The notes below the pieces were generated by a model. That model was not told where the DNA came from and did not search any database. It was given only the letters and a program-made list of their open reading frames with translations. Source: Panorpa germanica (Eukaryota > Arthropoda > Insecta > Mecoptera > Panorpidae). Taken from it: a stretch of 64,000 bases of DNA. The position numbers and the translations under genes are program-made. Position 1 is the stretch's first letter. The number at the start of each line of letters is the position of its first letter. Where the stretch lies: NCBI GenBank assembly GCA_963678705.1, contig OY783214.1:8494001-8558000 (forward strand), written 5' to 3'. Positions 39,982-52,344 of this stretch are shown piece by piece.

Positions 39982-41400
39982 TATAAAATGTTAAATACTC
40001 ATACACAAGGTTTACATAAATATTTCTGTACATATAGCACATTTACAGCAACATACAAATATTTTTCGCAATAATAAACATAACTTATGACAAACGTTTA
40101 TTCTTAATAGAACAAGAAAAAATACAAATACATACAAAGAAAGTTATATATTAAAAAACAGCTAGTACAGCTCGAGCAAACAAAAGTTGAACGATGTACC
40201 ATATTTATATTCATTTTAAGTAATATGGACAAATACCATTAAGCTAAAATGTGGGCGCCCTGTTCCGTTCGTTGTATCCAAACAAAGTTAATATGCTGAC
40301 GAAGTTTTCTCACAATTTACTACACACGCATTCATATTATTGCTAGACCGTGTTATAAGGTGGAAGACTTATTATGCTATATATTAAGTTTCTCAAAAGC
40401 AACTTTTACTTGACTACGTAGTACGTACAGATAGATATACTATACATGCATACGCGTACAGGCATACGGAATAGGTGCTGGAGAAGAACGCCACCTAAAC
40501 CAAATGGGCATCCACTTTATTCAATATACATTTTTTAAATGTTCCATTTCAATAGAATAAACCTTGTGACAGTTATGTGTATTTAAGGTTTATCTAACAT
40601 AATAAAAGTTATCTTTTACGTAAACAATGTTACCTAATTTGCAATGTTTTGATACCCATTTTAGTGCTTTTTAGAAAATAAATCTAGTTTTATGGTCATT
40701 AGCGTGATCATATAAATTTTTAAGGAAATCTCTTTAAAGATTATAAAGTCTAAAGAGGCCCCTTATAAGGATTAAATGCCAATAAAATGACTATTTAAAT
40801 TAAGTATTGCTGTGTTTCGGTAATATATTATCTATATTACATATATGTCTTACCGCCGGTTATACTAATAAAGAAACAAGATGTCTTTTACACACTTTAT
40901 TTGTATTAACAAGATTTGTATTTAAAAAGATCGTATAAAGTATATTATCACCTCATAACAAACATTTTTATAATTATGTATCTTAAATTACTATCGGTCT
41001 CTCAGTCACCGTACACTTGTTTTATCTCGATTGCATTCGGCTCTATTCGGATTATATCGGGTTTGACTTTTAAAGTATATAGACGAATACGTTTATCATT
41101 GAACTTTGGTATAATATAATTCAAGTTTAATCGAAATGATTTACTGTTTTGAGATTGTCACATTAAAAATGCGTAAAATTTAATTCATGAATTACTAATA
41201 ATAAGGTTAATTTTTTACGTTTTACGTAAGATATAGTAACGGGCTATTTGGTATGCTTGAGACCGTCTTATCTTGCGAAATAAACTCTACAATTTTTCTA
41301 TTACACAAAATGCAGACCACATGTTGTTCACTACTGCTATCGAGTATATTGTACACATTCTTCAGACAAAAAGTATTTTCCTATGTTATCTTGATAATAA
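39982..41400. other. AT-rich non-coding stretch upstream of the 41427 splice signal
   Basis: No gene or repeat was recognised. Confidence 0.55.
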
Positions 41401-41432
41401 ACTAAAGCTTTCTTCTTATGTTTCAGGTGAGT
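41401..41432 (+). promoter_or_regulatory. Candidate recursive-splicing (ratchet) site: acceptor fused to donor
   Basis: A branch-like ACTAAAG (41401-41407) is followed by CTTTCTTCTTATGTTTCAG ending at 41426 and directly by GTGAGT (41427-41432). The branch adenine lies about 22 bases before the AG. Same strand and same donor hexamer as the site at 8672, and outside recognised repeats. Confidence 0.6.
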
Positions 41433-41577
41433 ACACTAAAGTTCATTTGTTTTCTTCTGTGTTCTTTGGTGGCGACACACACACAGACACACACACACAT
41501 ACATTCGCATACAAACATCACGTACATAGAGTTGCTATGGGAACTTTGATTCTGTGTTGATGCGTCCTGATCCTTTG
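41427..41577 (+). other. Candidate 151-nt recursive-splicing exon
   Basis: The segment runs from the acceptor ending at 41426 to a second strong donor, GTGAGT, at 41578-41583. An exon-sized interval bounded by a ratchet acceptor and a downstream donor is what exon definition of ratchet points requires. It contains an imperfect (CA)n tract at about 41476-41502, which argues against a conserved coding exon. Confidence 0.45.
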
Positions 41578-41583
41578 GTGAGT

Positions 41584-41856
41584 AACAGACTCCTTTAACG
41601 AAATATAACAGTATTGTATTGTATTGAGTTATTTCTCTTCTGATATAACACACTGTATTAAAGTCAACACAGTCAAATGGAATTGATAAAACTTGTAACG
41701 TTGGCTTTGTTCTTGTATAGCAAGTTAGTTACTGAATTTTACTTCGATTGAAATTCTCTCGATTTCTTTTCTGTCGTTGTTGGTCCAATTGATGCAAAAA
41801 TGGGTAAAACTCGTTTTGCACTAGCAAAATAGCTAACTTCAATACAAAAGAAGTAT
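41584..41856. other. Unannotated spacer
   Basis: Nothing was recognised. Confidence 0.6.
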
Positions 41857-42410
41857 ATTTCGATAATGTATTTTGACGACACAGTTAATATATAATTATT
41901 TCTATAATTACTACATGATAAAATAACATTTAAAGAATGCTTTGTGAAATTGACAGAGAATCTCCGCAGACGTCATAAAAAAGTAACATTGCGGTGCCAC
42001 TCATAACTCATCACTAGATTACAGAAATCAAGAAAACCAAAATAATTTCATTAGTTGATAAGTTTCTGCAGGTAACGCTGTAGAGTTTTTTTTTTAATTG
42101 ATTTTTCAATCTTCTACAGTACTTTGTTATTTTAAACTACGTTAAAATTAAAATAAATACTGTACAGCGTTTCCTCGGCACTTATGTAAGGAAATAGTGA
42201 GCAAAATTTCAAAAGGATCGGTCCAGTAGATTTTGAGCTAGAAAGGGCACCGACTCTGAAAAAGCTAAGTGTAAGAAAAACGCGTTAAAAGTTTCAAAGA
42301 AACACGAAACCAGAAAGTGAAGACTTAAAACTCTATATCTCCGACAGTTTTATTCCACTCGACTTCAAATTTTCACACAATAAACTTAATATGTTGTACA
42401 TTAATAAAAA
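41857..42410 (+). repeat. Dispersed repeat family R4, long copy
   Basis: Matches 18334-18770 at both ends. It has an additional middle block (about 42025-42165) that includes AACGCTGTA (42076-42084) and its mirror TACAGCGTT (42162-42170). The block could be a nested insert or the ancestral middle lost from the other copy. Confidence 0.7.
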
Positions 42411-42769
42411 TAACACTAACCACGCTTCCCCCGCCCCCCCCTAACACAGTTACGTATATGTACAGTTTATATAACAACAAAAAGTTTACCTTTTACATAA
42501 CCTTTAGATTCATATAATGTAAGATTACATAACAAAAGTTAACTTGCGACATTAAGTTATGCTTTCAGACGTCAATAAAGCTTTTTATGCAAAATTATAT
42601 AATGGTACATATTAAATCAATATAGAAGTAATAGTAATTTTTAAATTCTTTTGCATTTAATACATCATTTAATAAGTTACTTTGCTTGAACGATATTTTT
42701 TCCATTAAAAAGCTTGCTTTATCGCAACAACAAATATCACAATAACAAAACAAATTCATATTTTTCTAT
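42411..42769. other. Unannotated spacer with a C-rich run
   Basis: TTCCCCCGCCCCCCCC lies at about 42426-42441, just after the R4 repeat. The rest is AT-rich with nothing recognised. Confidence 0.6.
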
Positions 42770-42945
42770 TGTTTTGAAAATTACAAAAGTAAAGTCACTA
42801 AAACCTCTGGTATACTTATGGTCGGAATATCATGAAATTTTGACACATATCGTTTGAAGGTTGGTGCTATCTAAAAATCATATGGAGTTGTTAATAGTGG
42901 ATCCATCTCTATGTCATACTTCGAACTTATAGAATGATTTGGTGA
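42770..42945 (+). repeat. Dispersed repeat family R3, copy 2
   Basis: Shares with 52427-52606 the left word TGTTTTGAAAATTACAAAAGT and the words GAAATTTTGACACATATCGT, TTGAA.GTTGGT, CTAAAAAT and GAACTTAT. Orientation is the same as the other two copies. Confidence 0.65.
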
Positions 42946-43051
42946 CAATGTGAATTATATTTAACTTCGTTAAATAATAAAACATAATTCTATGTAAAAA
43001 ATACTACATTAAATACTACATAAGCTTAGTTTTTGTGTTTAGCTATCTTAA

Positions 43052-43384
43052 TCTTAATATATATAAATTACGTGTCACTGTGTTGTCCGCTATGGACTCC
43101 TAAACTACTTAACCGATTTTAATGAAATTTGTACACCGTGTGCAGTTTGACCCAACTTGAAAGATAGGATAGCTTACATCTCAATTTATTTATCTTATTG
43201 CTAATTATTTGTCTATTAATTATCTGTATATGACATATGACATCGGGCGACGATGATGGCGACATCTGTTGACTAGATTGAGTAAATATTCTGTTGAGTA
43301 AATCGAAATCTGTTGACTAGATTGAGTAAATATTCAATAGATGGCGCTACGTTAGGCACAGCAACGCGTGGCCGGGACAGCTAG
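43052..43384 (+). mobile_element. Non-autonomous Helitron, copy 3
   Basis: Begins TCTTAATATATATAAATTAC after an A and ends GTGGCCGGGACAGCTAG before a T. It aligns with copies 1 and 2 throughout, including the tandem GACTAGATTGAGTAAATATT units. It has a small rearrangement of those units and lacks the ATGACAAAAACG segment near the 3' end, so it is somewhat more diverged. No coding capacity. Confidence 0.9.
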
Positions 43385-46300
43385 TATTATATACGAGTAT
43401 ATTTTATTTAACTATTTATTAGGCTTATTCAGTATTAGAGTAATATTTACACACATGTATTTATAATACCAATAAGATAAAGAAAAGAAAAATACAATTT
43501 TATTTAATTTGAAATGTAACACTGATCACTTTCGGTCCAATAAATCTTTCTGAATTCTACGAAAGCATCCACTATCATGATGTTGAAATAACCTGAGCTT
43601 TCATTATCAGCTTTCAACGCTTTCTGAGTGAACAAACCATGAACAGGTGGAAGGGTCTAGAAGATGTGAAATAAAAGTGTTGTGTTTATTTAAAGGCTTC
43701 AATGTATTAGATGGGTATAATTAAAAGGGCCCAACGAAGACAGTGAAATTAGTTTGTGTGTTGGTACATTCATCAAGGAAGAATAATAGTTCTAGGATGA
43801 TTGGTTTTGATTTTGTTATTTGAGATGTTTGTCAAAGAGGATACTCGTAATAAATTTAAATTTCTGTACATTTAACATTATTGTATGTTCCCATATCCAA
43901 TGCAAACCTGCTAGTTTCCCACAAGCCTGTTCCAAGGTTCATTTTCTACTTATCAAAGTTTACACTTCCTAGCTCATCATAAGATTCAAAGGTTCATTTT
44001 CTACCTGAGTATTATAATCGAACATCAGGTCCAGTCGTACATTAGGTACAAGTCTGTATTTTGACAGACTCTTTAGTAGAAACTTTCTTATCTATTCTTA
44101 TCTATCTAATATTCTTAAGAAACAGTCTTATAAAAAGTGTCCAAGTCTTTATATGTTTCCATTAATACATACATATATACTTATCGTAGGTTATCTAAAG
44201 ATATTTCACGTATTTAACAGTTGAGTCGCCCAGAAGTCAATGCTGTTAAATCCAAAAATAGTTACTAAAATTAATGTTTTTTTTAATACATTGGAGAACA
44301 TAATTATACGAGTATTTAAGAGTTTTAAAAAGTAGAACTAATTTCTTTACAAAATATATATAAGTTCAATTTACAAAAATCAGAAAATATCATAATTTAA
44401 ACTTAAGCGCATTCACTTCTGAGCGTCTTATTTATCAATTACCCATAAATATTTTGAAAAATTTCAAAAATAATGGACAGAGAATAACGTTAATTCTGAA
44501 CAGATGTAATGTTAATTTTTTACATTAAATTTTTCGATTTACAAAAATCAATAACCTTTAAATATAAAAACAGAAGAGCAGAGCAACATTTCTAAAATAG
44601 TAAAGGCAATTACAGACGTATGAGTACAATTGGTTAAGGGATGTGAGGGAGAGATGTGTTAAGAGTGGGAGTAATAAACATTGGAAAGTAAAATAAACAT
44701 TCTGTTGTAATTTATTACCTCATATTTTACACATAGTAGCAGCTAAACCGTATAAACAAATACAAATATATTGTGTATATACGGGTGTATAAATGTATAC
44801 ATAACGGCTGATCCACAGTTGACCATGAATACATCCCGGTACGACCAATTGCCTACATTGTACAAATGTGGAGAAGTCGTTATTCGTATTTTCTACAATG
44901 GTAGAGGAGAATTGAACAAAATAGTGTAGTTTGTCCATTACTTTAATGATCTCATACTAAAACACGTTAGTCATTTTATACATTACAATGTTATATACCT
45001 AACATTATTGTGAAATTCATTTTCATTTTATAGTTTGCTCACAAATTAAAATAGAAGCTATAATAAATATGTTAAACTTATATACTGCGTTCTATATATT
45101 GCATGAACACAGTTTTGTGGACTGGTTACTTTTACGCATTGACTTTATTGAATAAAATATGTAAGAGAAGTGAAGTGAGAGGAGAGTTGTGTACAGCGAC
45201 ATCTACAGACTGCTGTGACAAACACTGAGATGACTATGCATTGGAAAACCTTCTGGGGCAAGCCGACGACAGCGCATTTGTTTGACTCAACCGTACTGAT
45301 ATTAAAGCTACAAACCGTAGCTGTCGCTGCATACGCTTTCCCTCTCGCTTTCAATATCTTTGACGTTTGATGCGAGAGATCTGGAACTGAGACATAATCT
45401 CAACTTTCTATTAGCTTCAAATTAGCTTCTTTTCTCTATTTGAATTACTTCGTTTTTACAGCACGATTCTTTTCTATACAAATATATAATTTCCTACAAT
45501 TTTCGACAGATATAAAAAAAGTTTATTTGGACGAAACAAAAGTACATTTTATGAAAAATACAGTAGGTTAATTGCTGCCCGTTTTGACGTTGAATCCTTC
45601 ATTTATTTAATTGCCACTTTTATGTTATAATTAATTACAAGTTTCCATGAAACAGTGTTTATACATGAGAAGATAAATTAATATGCGATATATAAATTAG
45701 TTACATTCAAATTAAATTAAATTCTCTATTTGTATAAAATGTTTTAACGTAAAGGTTTGAGTGGTTTGCTTCCCAGCTTAAATAGCCCTAGACACATACA
45801 AGCAAATCCACGTGTTCATCCCCTCTACAAATATTCACACACATACAAACACATGAAGCATCATACTAGAGATGGATATCAAATATAGAATAATTATGTT
45901 CTACTTCTACGATCGATAGTATAATTTAAATATCTTTCGTTTTAAAATAGCGTACATTATCAGTTAGAATGCGATCACACGTGCTCAATAGTACCACGAA
46001 AGCATGCTAATATCGAGCAAATGCTATCTACCAGCAAGTTCTGGTATAATTTTGATCCTAATCAATCAGAGTTTCTTTATAACTGGATTCATTTATATCG
46101 ATTTTTTTGTTTTTTAAAAACATGTGTACATCGATCTTTATTATATCGATAACCATCGATGTATGTTGGTCAACCCTAGTTTAAACCTTAAATCTAGTAA
46201 GTAAAATGACCATAGCTAACAAACGAAGCGTAGTTTGTTGAAGCAACCCGGTATTTCAATCGAGGTATTAGTCGCTGGACTGGTGCTCAGGCTTCTCCTA

Positions 46301-46876
46301 CTTCTCCTACTTGCTCTTGCTTGGTTACTCGACGATGAAGGCTTGTTTAGGAAGGGTGTAGAACTGTAGAGGTTAGTGGGGCCAATGTAAACACTGTAGG
46401 AGCAGCTAATTAAGTCCAATCAGGCGCGGTCCATCAGTCCCATTAGACCCCCGCCTTCTCTACGATACCCGCTGTGTGTTTGTGCACAAATTGTACATTC
46501 AATAAGAAAAGTATTATAAAAAAATTATTTCTCTTTTTAACGTCAAAAGAAGAATTTTAAGTATAAAGAGGCACTGTTTACTAGTAGACAAAATATAAAG
46601 AATTTCTTTTCTTTCAGTAGCTGCTATAAGGCCTCAGAACGATTTTCTGTTATATATTTTCCATGCTAGATAACTATGAGTTCAGCAACCGTCCCTAAGT
46701 GTAATATTATTTTATATAACAACTTTAAAAAACGGTCTAATTTTTAAGGGTTTCGGTAAAAAATTACAAGTGTTTAAGAAATATGATGAAAAATTGCCTT
46801 TTTATGAAATTATCATATTATATTCCACATTTCAATCTATATCCAAGTATAATGTAAGGCGAACACAACACAATAG
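43385..46876. other. Long non-coding stretch with two GC-richer patches
   Basis: 45160-45370 holds a 69-codon minus-strand frame with several cysteines and no recognised family. 46210-46420 holds a serine/arginine-rich minus-strand frame (SSSSNQARASRRSRRSLS). The latter is preceded on the minus strand by CTGCTCCTACAG, so an exon is possible, but no donor or partner exon was found. The remainder is AT-rich with nothing recognised. Confidence 0.45.
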
Positions 46877-47228
46877 TGCCAGTTTCATACCAAAGAGACA
46901 GTTCTTAAAACATTTTTGTCTTTAAAAACTGTTTTAGTAAACAAAACACATTCCCATCTGGAGTTGGTAAAATCAAAGGAAAACACGTTTGTTGTTGTTT
47001 TTTAGTCTGCTTGGTTTGAACACGCAGTTTTGTTTTTTGTGAACATTTATTAAGTTTATAATTTTTATGGAACACATAGAAAAACACTAAAAAGAAACCA
47101 ATCTGTTCAGTGTGAACAGTTTGCTTTGGAAAAACAGAACTGTTTTAAAATAAAACAAAACATGTTTTTGTTTAATTTTTTGACAACAAAACTGTTTTCT
47201 AAACTGTCTCTCTGTTGTGAAACCGGCA
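46877..47228 (-). mobile_element. TGCCGG-ended MITE, copy B (minus strand)
   Basis: The right side ends GTGTGAAACCGGCA at 47228 followed by TAA. The left side begins TGCCAGTTTCATACCAAAGA at 46877 after TAG, so the target duplication has one mismatch. The interior matches copies A and C in reverse (CACGTTTGTTG, CTGCTTGGTTTGA, GTTCAGTGTGAACAG). At 352 bp it is the longest copy and includes a CCCATCTGGAGTTGGTAAAA block that copy A lacks. Confidence 0.8.
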
Positions 47229-47231
47229 TAA

Positions 47232-49470
47232 GACTGTGTATGCGTCATAACTAAATTTTCATTCATTGTGTTAGTACTTCACGTTAGAATTTACCATATT
47301 TCAATGCATAATTATTCAAATATTATTATAAGGGATTGTACAATCCCTAATTAGCTTTAATAAAACAGTTGCCAGTGGGTCGGTAGTGTTGGTAACGTAC
47401 CAGTAGTTCGAATGTGATATTCAGTGACCATTTTGTAATGTTGAATTCAAATAACTACGAGTAACATTCAACCGAAGTGAAAGCATGTGCACAACACATA
47501 AATTTATTAGAGTGAAGTATGAGTATATTTCTTGTTTAAACTACGTGTTAGTTTTATAGCAGCCACTAATTACAAATACTAACAATGTGCAGTAACATTC
47601 AACTGACGTAATAAGTAATTCTGGACATTACAAACAAGAATATTGTTTTGTTTATTGACATTTATTGTTTTCATTGTTTATGTATTGTGTTAGTATGTAC
47701 AACAACTGGGAAATTTAATTGTTGGATTTTATTTATTACATTTGTTGAGTTAAGTGTCTAGATTTTGTTTTATTGCTTTAAGAAGTTCTTTAATTTAACA
47801 TCAGCAGTATAGTTAAAGAGTATACTATGTGATGAAATAGAAGAGACACAGGATGTCGTATTTGTTTAGCTTTCTTTTAAGTAATTTACGACTTAGAAGA
47901 GTTTATTTGCTACTATATTATCTTAGTTTATCTATTATATTGAAATTCAATCTGTGATATTTCAGGTATAAAATGAATCTTGATATGAGCTTGTAACAAG
48001 CTAGCAAATTAAAAAATAACAGTTTTTCTATTTGTGATATTTTTAAACTTCTGTTTTATACCTGTCGCTATATTATAACCTTAAATTTAAATGTACTTTT
48101 GCAATTTTCAGTACGATAACAGATTTTACAGTCTAGTCAGTTGTATTTTGCATATTTATGAAAATAAGTATCTATGCTAATTATGAACGTAACCTAGAAA
48201 AGAGATATACGTTTAATGATGACTGCCATGTTAATTAAATAATAAAAATGTTGGATGCATCTGGTGGAGTTATGAAAACGTCCACTCCAAACAATTAAAT
48301 TAATTAATTAAATAAGTCTGTGTTTTCATCATTTAAATTTACTGCTATTTGATAATTTGGTTGATTGTTGATATCTCAGGCTGAAATTGTTAATTTTTCT
48401 TTCAACAGTTTTACTGGCCTGCACTAGAATGTTTCCATAATTTCTTAACTACAATCTGATGATGTGATAAATGATTAATAGTGATCAATAGATCAAAGCC
48501 AAAAGAAATCAATATTCATTGAAAATAGAACTGTTGTTTTATACAATAGCTGCAACATTTTAAGTTATTATGTACAATTAATAATTGTGTTATGCAAACA
48601 AATAATATTATAATAAATAAATTAAAATGATATAAGGCATAATATCTCATAAACGAATTATTGATTTTTCTAACAGGTAATTTATAAATATGCTACAACG
48701 AAAATAATAATACACTCAAATTGTAAGCGATTTTCTAACCAACAAACATTTCCAATGAAATTATAATTCTCATTATGAACAAAACATGGGATAAGAGAGC
48801 ATAAGATAATACTAATTTGAATGCATTTTTTTAGTATCTTTATTGTGCAAGTGATAATGATAGTGACCCAGATTTGAATAGCTAATCACGATAACCTTGT
48901 ATTTTGCTTAAATAAAATCTACATGTTCTAAATAATGACGTTAATTAAATTTATTAGAATAAAGTATAAATAGCTGTAATGTGATAACGGAATTAATATA
49001 GTTGCTAAACAGTTTAAAACAAAAGCTCTTTCTAAAGTTTGGAGCTTGCAAGTCTTGGACGTACGAGTAAAAGCTCACTGTATTCACGCAGTACCGCCAA
49101 ACTAATCGTGGCACATTACTAAGCTTCAAGGCTTTCAAACCGAATTTCGACATTAAGCTCAAGCTAATGCTAGCTTGTGTTATTTATATATAAAAAAACA
49201 ACAAGTTAGAAGTTTAATTTAACATTGTCTCAGAGGAGTAAATAACGGTTTAAATGGTGGATTTAAAAAATGTCAGCTGATAGTAAAACTACATGATATA
49301 TAAAATATTTCACATTAAATACAGTTATCTATATATTTAAGGTTATTTAACACAATATTGTTTACATTTTACATAAGATTTTTTTTGGTTAACATAATAT
49401 GATATTACATAACAAAAGTTTGACGTCAATTTATGTTCCCTGGCATAAGTAAAGATTATATAGTGTAACA
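47232..49470. other. AT-rich non-coding stretch
   Basis: A weak acceptor-donor fusion (TTTTTCTAACAG then GTAATT) lies at 48676/48677. No gene was recognised. Confidence 0.55.
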
Positions 49471-49588
49471 TACAGGGTGTCCAGAAAGGGTATCGGGTAT
49501 TTGTTTTCGCGCCATATTCGAAACGGGGCGTCTAAAGGGTGCGGGGAGGGGTTCGTGGCGTCCGCCATTCTGTGGAGTTTTAGTCACG

Positions 49589-49720
49589 ATGGAACAGTAC
49601 TCGGGGATGCATCGCGCATTTTGCGTACGAGCGTATTATCGTAATGGTGATTCAAAGTTAACAACGTTAACTGTAAGGTACAATAAAGACCTAGGAGGCT
49701 CAAATTTTAATATGAGATAG
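49589..49720 (+). pseudogene. DD41D-type transposase, N-terminal fragment
   Basis: Starts at ATG 49589 and gives 43 residues beginning MEQYSGMHRAFCVRAYYRNG, matching the start of the family's first helix-turn-helix domain. It reads KDLGG after the repeated CCTAGGAGG word and stops at 49718-49720. A full DNA-binding region would be about 110 residues, so most of it is lost. Confidence 0.7.
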
Positions 49721-49880
49721 TCTAGACACTCCTTTATAAAATTTATATAACGTTTTTATTAGGAGCCTTAAGGGGGCCACACTAGAGCCATGCATTCAAT
49801 GGGTTGCAGAAGATAAGTTACATTCAACAATGACATAGCATGCTTACAACGTTAACTAAAGACCTAGGAGGCGAAATTTT

Positions 49881-50270
49881 TTGGTCCCAGAGTTGCAGGA
49901 GTTTGCAGGTTTCAACTCAAGAACGTGGTTCCAGCAAGATGGGGCCACTTGCCATACCTCAAATAACTCAATGGAAGTTGTTAACGAGTTATTCCCTAAT
50001 AAAGTCATTTCGCGAAGGGGTAACATCAACTGGCCTCCCAGAAGCCCCGACCTTAGCCCGCTTGACTATTTTGCATGGGGATACCTTAAAAGTAAGGTTT
50101 ATCAAAACAATCCGACGAATCTAACCCAGTTAAAGCAAAACATCAGGTCAGAAATGGCAGCAATATCGATAGCTATGTGTCAACGTGTTATCGCCAATCT
50201 TCGTTTCCGTTTAGAAGAGTGCCAGCAACGTAACGGTCATCATTTGGATAACGTCATCTTTTCCAAATAA
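49881..50270 (+). pseudogene. DD41D-type transposase, C-terminal catalytic fragment
   Basis: The frame is open for about 129 codons to the stop at 50268-50270 and has no native start. It carries WFQQDGATCHT with the second catalytic aspartate, then NWPPRSPDLSPLDYFAWGYL with the third. There are 41 residues between the two aspartates, hence the DD41D assignment. The end RNGHHLDNVIFSK is the normal C-terminus of these proteins. The first aspartate is absent, so cut-and-paste chemistry is impossible. The long open frame suggests moderate age. Confidence 0.88.
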
Positions 50271-50379
50271 TTCTCCAATTCATATGCTAATAATAAACAA
50301 TAAACTTTTTTATTGCATACAAATAATTTTTGTTTCATTGAACTTACAAATACCCGATACCCTTTCTGGACACCGTGTA

Positions 50380-52344
50380 TTAATGTCTTTTCTATTTATT
50401 TAATGAGAATGGAACATAATTATGTTAAAATTCGTTAAATTATAAAGCGATAGGTAAATAATATTACGAGTTTATGTTTTATGTTTAGCGAGTCTATGTA
50501 TGATATAAAATAAAAGCGATGTTATTTTTAATTGAATAGTAGCATTTGAAAAACATCAAAAATTAATTTATGCTTCACTTAACTTTATCAGAATAATTGA
50601 AACAATTACTATTTGAATAAAAACAAAAGGTTTGTTAAAAAGTATTATAACAACGAATAAAATAAAGCTAGCATAATGCATCTACACGTAACACGTATTA
50701 AAAATAAAATATTTTTGCATTTAAAGCAATGAGAAGAAATATTATTGTATGTTAAAATATAAAAACTTCAAAAACGGAGCTTCATAAAAAAAATACAAAG
50801 AAAGGAAAGCAACTAAACAATACGAGCGAATTGTATGTAGGTGTGGGTGTGGCCTTCGGCAAATGCGAATAAAAAGAATAACAATGAAAAAATAATACAT
50901 GTATATACTTATATATAACATGTAGAAAAAATTATACAATAATAAACACTTTTCATGAAGTGCTTGCCACAAACAATGACCGTTAAAGCTGTTGGCTTTC
51001 AAATGGAATTCAGTTTAATATGTTTTTTTTATTTTTAATTTAATACAAAGTTTAACTGATTCATCACAGTTGTTGGAACTGGTTTTAATGTTAGTTAGAA
51101 GTACTCTATGTAAAGCTTATGTAGCAGATACGTTTAGAGGAAAATTATGTTGATTAGATATGTGAAACATTTCTTGTGAAAATATATTGCTTTGAAAAGC
51201 AGGTCGTACTAGAATAATAGATTAAATGAAACATAATTTTGGGAAGCCATTTTTCCTGTAAAAGTATTACACAATTTCCATGACCATAACTTTGTTCAAT
51301 CCAATGGAGATTAGCTTCACAATTTGAAATTTTTTGAAATGAAAACTATAAAATTCGCAAAATGAAAAAAATAAATGCGAGTGTATTTAGAGCAGGGAGT
51401 ATTTCATGTCATATAATTACTTTCGCAAAATATGAAAAAAAAATTGTTAATCTAAAAAAGCAGTAGGTCCTTTGACCGAATGTCCAATGCAGCTGACATC
51501 AAAATAAAGTTATTAAAAAACGTTAATATGTCCTGCACAAAAAAATCCTTTTTCCTATAAAATATTTTACATTCAAAAACAAATATAGAGTCGCGACTCT
51601 ATTCATTATTTTTAATACAGCATATCCGAGATATATTCTGGTACATTCACAAAGTCTACGTCTGCACGTTCTACAGGCGAGTGTAGAATGTAGAATGTGA
51701 ACTGTAATAGTGTAGAGTGTAGACTATTAACACAGAGAGCTTCGTACAATGTGGCCGAGGTTTTAGGTTCAAAAACATTCAATTCATTTACCGAAAATAT
51801 AATTGCATTTCAGCTGAACACTGTAATGTTGTAAAATTCATGTATTAAATTACATTATTATTGTTTTATTAAATTTAATTTGTTGTTGAATAATGTAAAT
51901 AAATGGAACAGCTGTTACAATGTATGCATATTGTTTTGTGTTTGTTATTATTATTTAATATAGTCTATTTGTAATCTGTTGGGAGCTACTTTATTCGTCA
52001 TACACTATTCAAGACAACAAATTGTTACGGTATTTAGCTCAGTGATTTTTAACATGCGGCTCTTGATCCAGATACCACTGTTTAACTTCCTGAGTAAATG
52101 GAATAATAATAAAACGTAATTGTAACTAGATACAATTGATTTTGCGTTAGACTTAAGAAAAAATACCCAAAATCTAAATCGTTGTACTTCTGACAGTCGG
52201 CTATTGACTAATTAGCTTATACTTACTTCAATTATTATATTGAAACTAGCTTGATCATATTTTTGATTTACTTTTACATAAAATTAAAATTTCAATATGA
52301 AAAAAACTCTTGTCGGGATAAAAAGTTAAAAAAAAAGCAGAACA
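50380..52344. other. AT-rich non-coding stretch
   Basis: Short GTAGAATGT repeats lie at about 51680-51720. No gene or complete element was recognised. Confidence 0.55.

Larger units (their letters stand above)
49473..50377 (+). mobile_element. Internally deleted DD41D-type Tc1/mariner element
   Basis: Ends CAGGGTGTCCAGAAAGGG and CCCTTTCTGGACACCGTG are mirrored for about 30 bases (one mismatch near the tip) and flanked by TA (49471-49472, 50378-50379). The left part encodes the transposase N-terminus and the right part the C-terminal catalytic half; the middle, including the first catalytic aspartate, is missing. Instead, 49673-49845 holds unrelated sequence, and the words ACAACGTTAACT and AAAGACCTAGGAGGC occur on both sides of it. 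At 905 bp it is shorter than a complete element of about 1.3 kb and could not make active enzyme. Confidence 0.9.

Noticed and set aside
42426-42441. C-rich run considered as a G-quadruplex-forming site
   Set aside because: A single nearly continuous C run does not provide four separated G tracts on the other strand, and no gene is nearby.
45145-45354. 69-codon minus-strand frame with several cysteines
   Set aside because: No family recognised and no splice sites; the GC-richer patch could equally be an old MITE interior.
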